The notes under the pieces are model-generated. The model had not been told where the DNA came from. It made no database searches and saw only the letters and a program-made list of their open reading frames with translations. Both the position numbers and the translations under genes were made by a program. This document shows positions 9,502 to 17,325 of a stretch of DNA of 20,541 nt, one piece after another. The DNA comes from Spinellus fusiger (lineage: Eukaryota > Mucoromycota > Mucoromycetes > Mucorales > Phycomycetaceae): assembly GCA_025094145.1 (NCBI GenBank), contig JALLLS010000165.1, positions 1 through 20,541 on the forward strand, read 5' to 3'. Each line of letters opens with the position of its first letter. Within the stretch, counting starts at the first letter, position 1.

Positions 9502-11666
9502 CTATGTCATTTACAAAGAAGAGAGAGTTGATGACTGTTGGTCTTGGTTCTGATAGAGCATTGGATGCATCTAGTAAGTGGTTGTACTCTCTCAGTGAAG
9601 ATGGTGAAGTAGATGAGACAACTGTTGGAGAATGTACAAAAGGTATAGACCTGAAGGCAGCTGGAAGAGAGTTAATGTATATAGAATACAAGTGAGGACT
9701 TAGCACTGATCCCTGAAGCACTCCAGTCACAGGGACAAAAGCAGGAGAGACATAGTTGCTCAGTAGAACACTGATGGAGACCTCATCAAACATGTTGACT
9801 AGAAGTGCCAGGAAAGCAGGTGGGGTGTTTCTCTTTTTGAGAGCATTCCATATCACTCTACAGTCAACTGTGTCATAAGCTGCCTTGATGTCCAGATAGG
9901 CCACTACTGGGTACTTGTGATGCTGTTTGTAGTGCTGGCTGATGATACTGTGAAGGCACAGGGCCTGGTCAAGAGCACCTCTTCTTGGTCTAAAACCACC
10001 TTGGGCCATGTCCAGAGGTGGGGAGAACTTATGCAACATGGGTGCAAGACACATTTCAAACAGCTTCCTCACTACTGAGGTAAGAGAAATAGGCCTATAG
10101 TTGGCAGGATTGTCTGGACTACCCTTCTTGTAGATAGGAAAGACCTGTGCTTGGCACCATGGTGAGGGGACATAGGCCCATTGCCAGCAAACTGTAAACA
10201 AGTTAGACAGAACAGGTGCAATCACAAACTTGATGGACTTGATCATCTCTGCTCTGATGTGGTCTGAACCTGGTGCTTTTTGAGATGGCAGAAAGGCAAT
10301 CCAGTGTAATACATCTGCTGAAGTCAAAGGTGCATTGCTAGCAGAGAAAGGTAGCTGTGGTAATGGTGGTGCTGGTGCAGGTTGTCTTACTTCAGGCAGA
10401 ATACCTCCACTGTAGACAGTCTCCAAGTGTCTTCCCATTGCTGTGGCAGCTGCTTCTGGTCCATCAGGGTGCTGGTATGTGGTCTGCTTCTGCCTATGTT
10501 GTCTCAGCTGCTTGATCTTTGAGGTTGCCTTTGCAAAGTCTCTCTCTATTGCCTGACAGAAGGCACGCCATGCTCTTCTTTTGGCAGCCTGCACTTCACT
10601 TCTAAATGATGCTACTGCTGCTTGGTGCTTCTCCTACCAGTAGACTTTGTCAAGGCCAACAGCACGTCTCCATCTTCTGTAGTGTCTATCTCTCAGGTCA
10701 GCTACCTCCTGTAGTGATGTAGACCAAAAGGCCTTCCAGTGTGTGGGTCTTGGACGTTTGCTACCTACAGAGAGATCAAGTGCCTTGTATACATTATTGT
10801 TAAAGTGCTCAGTCAACTGGTCAATAGGAGGCTGTGATCTTGGTGGAGAGGCAACTAAGGCTGCTAGCTCTATGCTAAGACTTTGTGACAATGTCTGGAA
10901 ATGGTGTGCATACAGCTTACCAACTTCAGGCTCCTTCAATCTAGACAAGTTCCATAGTCTTCTGAGAGGTAGTGGTGAGAGGTGAAAGTCAGAGAGATCA
11001 TAATCAAAAGACAAAGTGAGAAGTCTATGATCAGAGTTCAGTGAGTGCTTGGTATCAACCTCTATGCATGCATTGGTAAGTGGTGTGTTGGTGATGAAGA
11101 GGTCAATGATGCTACTAAGCTGTTGCTGTTGCCTGAATGAGATGTAGGTAGGCTGACCAAATGCAAGAGAAGAGTTCAGGACTGCCAGGCCTTGTTCTTC
11201 CATCCAAAAAAGCAAGGCATTTCCTCTGGAGTTGGATGCATGATCACCAACATGATCACCAAGGCGTGCATTGAGGTCTCCACAGATCAGGGTGTCATTG
11301 TTCAAAGGAATGGTATTGAGAACCTCTAGGGCTTCTTCTGTGGATTGGGAGGGGGGAAGGTAAAGGCATACAATTCTAATGGATCCAAATTGGACTCCAA
11401 GGGCATAGGGGGTGGGCATAGGGATATGGGTGACATAATAGGGGCATAGGGGAGAGATGAGAGCACAGATACCCATGGAACCATGGTAGTTGCCTACCAC
11501 TGGCTTACCATAAGTGTGGAACTGTGTCCATGATGTGGGGAGGAGTGAGGGAGAAAGGAGCCATGTTTCTGTAATGAAGAGCATAGTAAATGAGTGTGTG
11601 TGTTGCATAATGTCATGTACCAAAGACTGTTGAAGTCCATTGGCATTCCAGAGTCCCAGAGAGACT

Positions 11667-12653
11667 CTATTCATAAGTTGTGTTTTCTTCTGAGGCATCT
11701 AACATTTCTTCATCTGTTTGTGGTGCCTTAAATGCTGTTGATGCCCTGTCTCTGTCCTGGTACTGCTTCCTCTTGTTGGGGTTCTCAGGGATCTGGGATT
11801 CTTCAATCCATCCTACCTCAGCAAATGCTGTGGCCACAGAGAAGGCTGTGTGGGGGCGCATGTAGGCAATGGCCTGGAGGCATCTGCTCTCATGCAGGTG
11901 GATGGCTTCTGAGTCCAGGTCCTCTTTTGACAGTGTTGCATATTTGGGATCAGCAAGGTGCTCTGGTGCTGTAGGATCAAAGTCCTTGTAGGTGGTGATG
12001 CCAGCCTTTTCCAAGAGAGACAGCACTTCTGGCTCATACTGAAGGTGCACCAACAGGCCAATGACAGATCTGGCAGGGAAACAGACATCCAGGATGCATC
12101 CAGTATCAAAGCCAAGGGTTCTGAGGAGCTTATGCACTTCTGGACAGTTCATGCATCTTCCACGGGGGATGTACACATAGTTGTACCCTTGTTCACCTAC
12201 TGAGACAGTGGAGGCTCTTGTTGCAGCAGCAACACGTCTCTCTGAAGGCTGTGACCTCTTGACAGGAGCCTTGGCATGTTTCTTGGCCACTGTGGCCCAA
12301 GAAGAGTCCTTGACAGTAGGCAGACCTTGTAGTGGATCAGTTGCTCTACTCTTTGGTATCTGTGTTTCCTTTGGTGTCAGGACATTGGTGGGGGCTGGGA
12401 CTGTTGGTGATGCTGCTGCTGCTTTGAGGGCACTGATCTCTGCCTCCAGAGCCTTGACTGTCCCTTGCAGTCTTGAGTTTTCTTCCAGGAGTCTCTCAAA
12501 AGCATCAAGCTTTTGCTGCTGGTGATTATGCTGTCTGACCTGATTTATCTCATTGGAGAGCAAAGTCAACACCAAAATAATGTCAGCTTGGGAGGGAGCA
12601 GCTGTGTTTTGCTGCAACTGCAGCAACTGTTGGTGGGTATTCCCAAAAGACAT
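11667..12653 (-). CDS. LINE B ORF1, intact (gag-like RNA-binding protein)
   Basis: 328 residues from ATG 12651-12653 (MSFGNTHQQ). The frame is open upstream to about 12785 but without an ATG, so I chose this start. The N-terminal Q-rich part is followed by a probable coiled coil (residues about 40-100: AFERLLEENSRLQGTVKALE). Then come a basic segment (SSWATVAKKHAK, about 145-160), the conserved core YVYIPRG...ILDVCFPARSVIGLLVHLQY (about 180-230), LLEKAG, and an acidic tail (DEEMLDASEENTTYE). The SWATVAKK motif and the FPARS core recur in LINE C. I infer that it trimerises and binds LINE RNA, as gag-like ORF1 proteins do; an RRM-like fold is only a guess. The stop (11667-11669) overlaps the ORF2 start region by 32 bp in a different frame. 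Confidence 0.85.
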   Translation of the reverse strand: MSFGNTHQQLLQLQQNTAAPSQADIILVLTLLSNEINQVRQHNHQQQKLDAFERLLEENSRLQGTVKALEAEISALKAAAASPTVPAPTNVLTPKETQIPKSRATDPLQGLPTVKDSSWATVAKKHAKAPVKRSQPSERRVAAATRASTVSVGEQGYNYVYIPRGRCMNCPEVHKLLRTLGFDTGCILDVCFPARSVIGLLVHLQYEPEVLSLLEKAGITTYKDFDPTAPEHLADPKYATLSKEDLDSEAIHLHESRCLQAIAYMRPHTAFSVATAFAEVGWIEESQIPENPNKRKQYQDRDRASTAFKAPQTDEEMLDASEENTTYE

Positions 12654-12790
12654 AGTGTATCTACTGCTATTCAAGTGGTGATGACCTGAAACTTGGACAG
12701 TAGGTGGGGAGGTGGGTGATGTTGATGGATGGATTGTTTTTTTTTGATGGATGCAGCGTTTTGGTGATGGGTGGATGATTTTCAAATTTG

Positions 12791-13019
12791 GATAGACTTA
12801 AAATTTTGGTTTTGAAAAAAGTGTTGCTTAGCAGAAAGAGAGATGCCTGTTTAGCTCAGTTTAAAGATTATTTATTTCAAGGAGTATATTTTACAGGCTA
12901 TATATAGTACAGTGACTCTGCAGACATATAAGGGAAGCATATTTACATAATGGGAAGAACTTAGAAAGGAAAGAAGGGAATTGAAATACAGACAAATATT
13001 AGACTAAGGCTTATTTGAA
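12791..13019. other. Intergenic AT-rich stretch with a tRNA-Ile-like fragment
   Basis: No coding sequence is recognised. At 12845-12861 the 17 bases GCCTGTTTAGCTCAGTT match the first 17 bases of the tRNA-Ile gene at 13377 with one change (C to T). ACAGGC at 12893-12898 could pair with GCCTGT. No T-arm is visible, so this is at most a tRNA relic. The end near 12998-13041 has GGCTTATTT and AAATAAGCC-like inverted pieces. Confidence 0.5.
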
Positions 13020-13374
13020 AGATAGGAAAGATTGCTTATTTAAGCCTGTGAGGGCATCCTCCACCTGCCAGACAACCAGACCAGACCAACCAGACCAAGA
13101 ACCACACCAGAAAGCAAATGGCATTAAACCCTTTTTGGGCATATGAACATAGGGCACTGCAGGGCAGCACCTGCATGGGAGGGAAAAGGACAGGACGCAT
13201 GGTCAAAACTGCCAGCCAAGACCGCAAAACCAAAGGCAGACACCAACACCTGCCAGAAAATTAGATAGGGGCTGGGATGCCTGTTTTAGGGCAGAAATCG
13301 TCCTGGTGGGAGTTGAACCCCCGACCTCTGCAATGCTTAGGAAATGTTATTACCAACTCGGCCAAGCCAACATC
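13020..13374 (-). mobile_element. Candidate tRNA-derived SINE
   Basis: This GC-richer block contrasts with its AT-rich surroundings. On the minus strand it starts with a tRNA-like head (A box TGGCCGAGTTGG at 13353-13364, B box GGTTCAACTCC at 13309-13319) and continues into a non-tRNA body without a convincing ORF (about 13020-13297). The body includes a GACCAACCAGACC-type simple repeat near 13075-13105. The spacing from A-box start to B-box start is 45 bp, right for Pol III. I recognise no family, poly(A) tail or target duplication, and the 3' boundary is a guess. Confidence 0.4.
13299..13371 (-). pseudogene. tRNA-like sequence with A and B boxes, fold not conserved
   Basis: The internal promoter boxes are intact, but the putative acceptor ends (GTTGGCT and CAGGACG) do not pair and the anticodon arm does not close. 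It is therefore not a working tRNA: either a decayed tRNA gene or the head of a SINE. It is divergent from tRNA-Ile, with only about five bases between the two units. Confidence 0.6.
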
Positions 13375-13376
13375 CC

Positions 13377-13450
13377 GCCCGTTTAGCTCAGTTGGTTAGA
13401 GCGTGGTGCTAATAACGCCAAGGTCACAGGTTCGACCCCTGTAATGGGCA
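13377..13450 (+). tRNA. tRNA-Ile (AAT)
   Basis: 74 nt with a full cloverleaf. The acceptor GCCCGTT pairs with AATGGGC; D-arm GCTCAGTTGGTTAGAGC; anticodon stem TGGTG/CGCCA with loop CTAATAA (anticodon AAT at 13411-13413); T-arm ACAGG-TTCGACC-CCTGT; discriminator A. There is no intron and no encoded CCA. A run of six T at 13457-13462 is the Pol III terminator. The internal A and B boxes are canonical. One of only three host genes in the window. Confidence 0.95.
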
Positions 13451-13456
13451 AATAAC

Positions 13457-13462
13457 TTTTTT
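13457..13462 (+). terminator. Pol III terminator of tRNA-Ile
   Basis: Six consecutive T, seven bases after the tRNA 3' end. Confidence 0.85.
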
Positions 13463-13900
13463 ATAAGTTTTTCTATTTCCTATAGAATAGTGCCCTTTTT
13501 ATTATGTGTGTTTTATTCAAAATTAGGTTAGTTTTATTTAGTGGAATATAAATCTCTGTAATGATAAGCAGGAATAGCTATTTATTGGTTTCGAATGTAA
13601 TTAAACATTGACTTATTTAAATGAAATAGCTAGACACATAGAAGAACAATTTAAATTAAAAAAGTATATTTACATGTTTATATTAGTATTGTTGTGATAG
13701 GCAAGACAGTGATCAGCTGGCTTGGTATTGTGATGTGTCTGTAAAATAACAGGACTTTATCTAAGAATAGTTTGCTTTTATTTAGTGGACTATACAACTC
13801 TTTATTTACTACACACCAGGGATTTTTGGGATATATAAGGAAATATACTGAGAATAAATTTGCAATATTCTTGTGATTATTCAGACAAGTAGAAAATAAC
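13463..13900. other. AT-rich intergenic region, no gene seen
   Basis: No protein homology. An imperfect direct repeat of about 25 bp (TTTTATTTAGTGGA...CTCT) occurs at 13532-13556 and 13776-13801. AACTCTTT followed by ATTTACTACACA (13796-13815) resembles 4508-4535 left of the Tc1-like element, so an old diverged repeat may be present. The evidence is weak. Confidence 0.4.
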
Positions 13901-14379
13901 TGAGATTGTTTGGACAGGTAGATTAATGAGACTGAACAAAGATAATTTTTATTGAGTAAAGAAAGGTTCATTATTTATACTTTTGGTGGGTGCTTATCCT
14001 TCAGTAGCATTCTACCTTATGGTTGGCTCATATGTTTTACTTAGTTGTAGTATTATTAGATTCAACCCTATGGTTGGTTCATTGGATAAGCACTCCATTA
14101 TTGAAACCATTCATTATTATAAGTCTTTACTCAATTGGCTCTGATACATCAATATTGTTCTGTTAGAATTATTAATGAAGATGGCTCTTGTTAAGTGTCT
14201 GATAGTACACTGAGCTTTAGAAGGTGGCTTGTAGTTACAACCAATCAGTGAGATGATACAGAGATGTGCTATGTTACTTGTGTGCACTCAAGCTTTCATA
14301 GAGTATTCTGAATGTCACAGCATACTACTCATGTTGACCAATTCATAGAGAATCTTTGGATTGAAGTCAGAACATGACA
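13901..14379 (-). mobile_element. LTR-2 copy with collapsed U3 array
   Basis: Reverse orientation; in element orientation it begins TGTCATGTTC and ends CAATCTCA. It is 479 bp against 656 bp for the full copies. The difference is a deletion of about 178 bp spanning the CCATAAGG array, about seven 25-bp units, between the first site (TTCTACCTTATGG) and the distal TTGGCTCATATG. TATA and AATAAA sequences are retained. It carries more point differences from the 17326/18610 pair than they show from each other, so it is an older copy. No matching target duplication is seen at its flanks (ATAAC and AATAT). Confidence 0.87.
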
Positions 14380-14703
14380 AATATACTGTTTAAAATAGTA
14401 TGAGTTTTATATTAAATATAATTATTCTATTAAATTTAGCTGTCTCTCAGTATATTGAATGTTAATACATTATTTAAAAATTTAGATGTAATAAAAATAA
14501 TTAATGAGACACATTTATATATACTAGAACAATTGACATGTTTTTTTAATATCTAATATATATAGGATATTCTATATATTGATAACTATATTTTATATTT
14601 TGGAAAGTATATTATATACAAAATATGTGTTGACTTTTAGGTTAATACCAGTTATAAATATAATATAATTTTAAGATATATATCAATACATTAAAATAAA
14701 CTT
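14380..14703. other. Very AT-rich spacer, no gene seen
   Basis: Mostly A/T with TATATA runs. There are no ORFs of note, no tRNA and no recognised repeat. Confidence 0.6.
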
Positions 14704-14959
14704 GGTTGTAATCATGAAGACAATGATAGCAGTCACAGACCAATTATTAAGTCATCTCCTTTCTACAATGTAATTCATAGTTAAGACACTGCATATTAAA
14801 GTCTACTGAACAGGCCATTATTTGACAAGCATCTTAAAACAGTAATAGATCATATTCAGTACACAGCCACTTGTCTATTTATACTAAATAGACATGTCAA
14901 AATTGTTTTAATAAAAGTATCTTGTTTTGAGTCTGATTAATTCCCTTTTGAATTTAACA
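14704..14959 (+). mobile_element. LTR-1 copy abutting a DIRS-like fragment
   Basis: 256 bp, ending GAATTTAACA like the other copies; its first base is G instead of T (GGTTGTAATC). The flanks AACTT and ATGTA are not a duplication. The palindrome at 14873-14893 has loop TAC, so TATAAA is absent from the element strand. AATAAA is present near 14911. The right end joins the DIRS-like RT exactly at 14960, where the RT frame breaks off. Confidence 0.87.
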
Positions 14960-15538
14960 ATGTAGTATCTTTGTAAAGACTAGAGGGGAGAGGGAGAGAC
15001 CAAAAGGGAGAACCTTGAACTGGTACGTTTTGTTTTCCCATTGGAACTGCAGGTACTTACAAGATGAGCACTCTACAAGGACATGTAGGAAGGCATCTTG
15101 AAGGTCAATACTTGTTAGGTAGTTGTTCTTCTGTATCATCTGGCATACATGATGGATTGACTCCATCTTGAAGTGCTTGGGAGGCATGTATTGGTTCAAT
15201 GGATTGAGGTTCAGCACTGGGCATAGGTCTCCAGTCTTCTTGGGGATAGTGAAGATTCTCAAACAAAATCCAGGCTCTTTGGCCTCTTCTATTGTATGCT
15301 TGATAAGAAGGGAGTGAATTTCTGTTTTGATTGCTTGGTAAGTGGGAGAGGTCTTGTCTTGTTGTCCTTTGCATGGTAGGGAGGATGTTGTGGGAGGCAG
15401 TGTGTGGAATGGGATCTTGTATCCCTTCTGAATCACTGATCTCACCCATTCCTTGTCTGTTAATCTTGTCCATGCCTTTTGGAAGAGAGAAAGGTGTTCA
15501 CCTACTGGCAACAGTTTGGATCCTGAGACCTTGAGCAT
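14960..15538 (-). pseudogene. DIRS-like reverse transcriptase, N-terminal half
   Basis: From ATG 15536-15538 (MLKVSGSKLLP) through WTRLTDKEWVRSVIQKGYK, the fingers and palm segment SIDLQDAFLHV (motif A, catalytic Asp in IDLQDA) and VLPFGLSLSPLVFTK (motif B region). The YxDD box lies beyond the break at 14960, so no activity is possible. The last codons before the stop come from LTR-1 sequence. The start overlaps the end of the gag-like ORF by about 40 bp. Confidence 0.78.
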
Positions 15539-16316
15539 GGTCAAAAATCTTTCTTGTGTTGGGACTCAGTAGGGGGCTTGTTGTATGGAGTGGGAAATCA
15601 GCAGGCAAAGGTGGTTGTGGGGATCTCTCCTGAATAGGGGGCTGGTTATTCTGGCAAATGTTGAAGTCATTCTGTATGTTTCTCTTTTGTGATTGGGAAG
15701 GTTTCCCACAGCATATAGCATCTCTGAGAGAGCATGACATGGCCATTTGCTTGAGGACTTTGTTGGAATCCAAGAGGGGAGCAGGGGGAGCATCTTTGGC
15801 AGTGGCAACTGAATAAGGGGTAAGTCCTGTGTCATGGCAGACATTGTTGACCTGGATTTGGGTGATGTGTGATGCAATGTCAGCCAACAATGTGTGGACT
15901 GATTTGGCAAACACCATGCATGGATTGTGCACAGGAGTGTTTCCTTGGAAAAGACCATGGATGAACAGGTTGATTGGCTGCATAATGCCAGACAGATGGT
16001 ACTGGATGTCACTGAGCTGACCATTGTGTCTCTTGGTAAAGGCTCCAGTCTCATTGCAGTTGAGGGGAGGAGCAGAGTACTACCAAAGGGGGTTTCTTGG
16101 GCAATTGTGGATGAAGGACCTATGTTTGGTTTCATCCAGTGGGCTGCAGAAGAAGTTGTTCTCCATCTCAGGAAAGGCAGCCAGAAGAGCAGGGTAAGGC
16201 ACCAGATCAGTGGCATTGGGATGCTCCACAATGAAGGGGTCTTGTCTGTCATTGGACTGGGCTGTTTCCAGGGTTTTGATTCTTTCAAGGAGAGCATTGA
16301 TTTCAGCAGAAGACAT
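15498..16316 (-). pseudogene. DIRS-like gag ORF with one internal stop
   Basis: ATG 16314-16316 opens MSSAEINALLERIKTLETAQ, a probable short coiled coil. The frame runs to TAG 16080-16082, after which the same frame continues through MQPINLFIHGLFQGN and a Pro-rich C-terminal part (PQPPLPADFPLHTT) to a stop at 15498-15500. About 272 codons with one nonsense change. I recognise it as gag by position upstream of a DIRS-type RT and by its coiled-coil start, not by a catalytic motif. Function in particle formation is inferred. Confidence 0.65.
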
Positions 16317-16778
16317 TACCAGGTTTTTGTTTTGAACAGTAGAGCACCTAGATGCAAAAGAAAAGATGATAGAGTTATATATAACAAACTAAACTAGTAT
16401 ATATACCTAAAATTTGAATATTTTTGAACAAATAAAGAAAAGATGGTAACACAGTCAGAGTCTCTGACTCATAAAGAATAATATAATATAATTAATAAGA
16501 TAAATGCTAATGCAATATATTGTCTTGGCTTAACATGTTCACTGTGAAGAGAACATAAAGACATGACATGTATGTGCAATTGTACACTGTAGAATTTAGT
16601 ATGAATAATCAAGTAAATTCAATGAATAAACATCATCTTCTATCTTCTCTTTTATTATTCTTCTTTGATCTACATGGGCTTCAGTCCAAACTAAGAACCA
16701 CTAGCTATTCCACTCTGTGCACATACCTCCGGGCTTGAAACTATTCTATATAAATTAGTGAACAACAAAAGAGAGATT
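16317..16778. other. AT-rich spacer before tRNA-Ser, no gene seen
   Basis: No coding sequence found. A TATATAAATT element at about 16747-16756 lies some 25 bp upstream of the tRNA-Ser gene and could help position Pol III. Any remaining 5' part of the DIRS-like element would lie just above 16317, but I see no recognisable terminal repeat. Confidence 0.5.
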
Positions 16779-16860
16779 GTCGACATGTCCGAGTGGTTAA
16801 GGAGTGTGACTAGAAATCACATAGGCTTTGCCTGCGTAGGTTCAAATCCTGCTGTCGACG
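16779..16860 (+). tRNA. tRNA-Ser (AGA)
   Basis: 82 nt with the long variable arm of class II tRNAs. The acceptor GTCGACA pairs perfectly with TGTCGAC. D-arm region TCCGAGTGGTTAAGGA; anticodon stem TGTGA/TCACA with loop CTAGAAA (AGA at 16812-16814); variable arm about TAGGCTTTGCCTGC; T-arm GTAGG-TTCAAAT-CCTGC; discriminator G, as usual for tRNA-Ser. No intron. The first T run (TTTTT at 16895-16899) is about 35 nt downstream, so the trailer would be long. Confidence 0.95.
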
Positions 16861-17325
16861 TATATAGTATATATTATACCTCTTACAATTGTTCTTTTTC
16901 TTAAGAACAGAGTTTGCTTTTGTCTTAGCTCTATTGTAAGGGACCACTGGAAACATGTATGAGAAAAGTACTACAAGAACAATTCAAATTAAAATGAATA
17001 TATTATATTATTAATAGTATATCATTCTGAATTAATAGTTTTTTTTTAAATATAAATCTAGGTTTGTATAAGAGACTGTAATGACTAGTTTGTTCTTGGC
17101 AAATTATGAAAGTAATTTGGGCATCACCAATGGTCTTGTCCCAGACAAACTCATTAGTCTACCATTTGTCTCAACCATTATAAGTCTCTCTCCTCCTGCT
17201 CTTATCTTTGTCTTGGCTTGTTGTAAATCAATAGATTTGTTTATTAAGTTATTTTAGAATTAGATTGCAGTATATAACATTTAGTATAAATACTCAACTT
17301 ATTGTCATAATAAAAATGATATTCT
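16861..17325. other. AT-rich spacer, no gene seen
   Basis: No protein similarity or RNA gene. AAGAACAATTCAAATTAAAA at about 16976 resembles AAGAACAATTTAAATTAAAA at about 13642; both lie 100-200 bp downstream of a tRNA gene. This could be a shared relic or chance in AT-rich DNA. Confidence 0.45.

Larger units (their letters stand above)
8878..11698 (-). pseudogene. LINE B ORF2: endonuclease + reverse transcriptase, interrupted
   Basis: ATG 11696-11698 gives MPQKKTQLMNRVSLGLWNANG; the second ATG (11672-11674, MNRV) aligns with the MNRL start of LINE A ORF2. Endonuclease motifs: LWNANG, ITETWL, GDLNARLGD, SSIIDLFIT and NSDHRLL. RT motifs: SQKAPGSDHIRAEM, NYRPISLTS, GGFRPRRGALDQ, LDIKAAYD and GVLQGSVLSPHLYSIYIN. 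The metal-binding box reads FVND where LINE A has YADD and the fragment at 18330 has FADD, so the first catalytic Asp is Asn. One in-frame TAG lies at 10634-10636. The solo LTR-1 plus its duplication adds 261 bp, a multiple of three, and the frame resumes at about 9240 (IIGSPQEVQSMLQVAEQ). Coding ends at 8878 after FEYGL, where LTR-2 begins. Confidence 0.9.
8878..12790 (-). mobile_element. LINE family B, nearly full length, 3'-truncated
   Basis: A non-LTR retrotransposon on the minus strand: 5' leader (about 12654-12790, rich in CATCCA/CCATC), ORF1 (11667-12653), then ORF2 from 11698 down to 8878. It is organised like LINE A but clearly diverged in protein sequence. The C-terminal zinc region and 3' end are missing because the element stops abruptly at LTR-2. 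A solo LTR-1 (9246-9501) was inserted later into the RT region. The copy is better preserved than LINE A: ORF1 is intact and ORF2 carries one in-frame stop apart from the insertion and truncation. Confidence 0.9.
14960..16316 (-). mobile_element. DIRS-like retrotransposon fragment (gag + RT N-terminus)
   Basis: A minus-strand fragment with a gag-like ORF (15498-16316) overlapping an RT ORF (14960-15544) in another frame. The RT shows signatures I associate with DIRS elements: VIQKGYKIPF, LTSIDLQDAFLHV and YQFKVLPFGLSLSPLVFTK. Those elements use a tyrosine recombinase instead of an integrase. The rest of RT, RNase H and the recombinase are missing: the sequence stops at the LTR-1 copy. No inverted terminal repeats or circle junction were found. 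Confidence 0.75.

Noticed and set aside
12654..12785. N-terminal extension of LINE B ORF1 from a TTG codon
   Set aside because: No ATG in this stretch; it reads His/Pro/Ser repeats from the CATCCA-rich leader. The ATG at 12653 fits the family better.
13036..13233. Minus-strand 65-codon ORF in the candidate SINE body
   Set aside because: No recognisable domain, W/L/V-rich simple-repeat composition and no homologous ORF in the window.
13299..13371. Functional tRNA on the minus strand
   Set aside because: A and B boxes are present but acceptor and anticodon stems do not pair.
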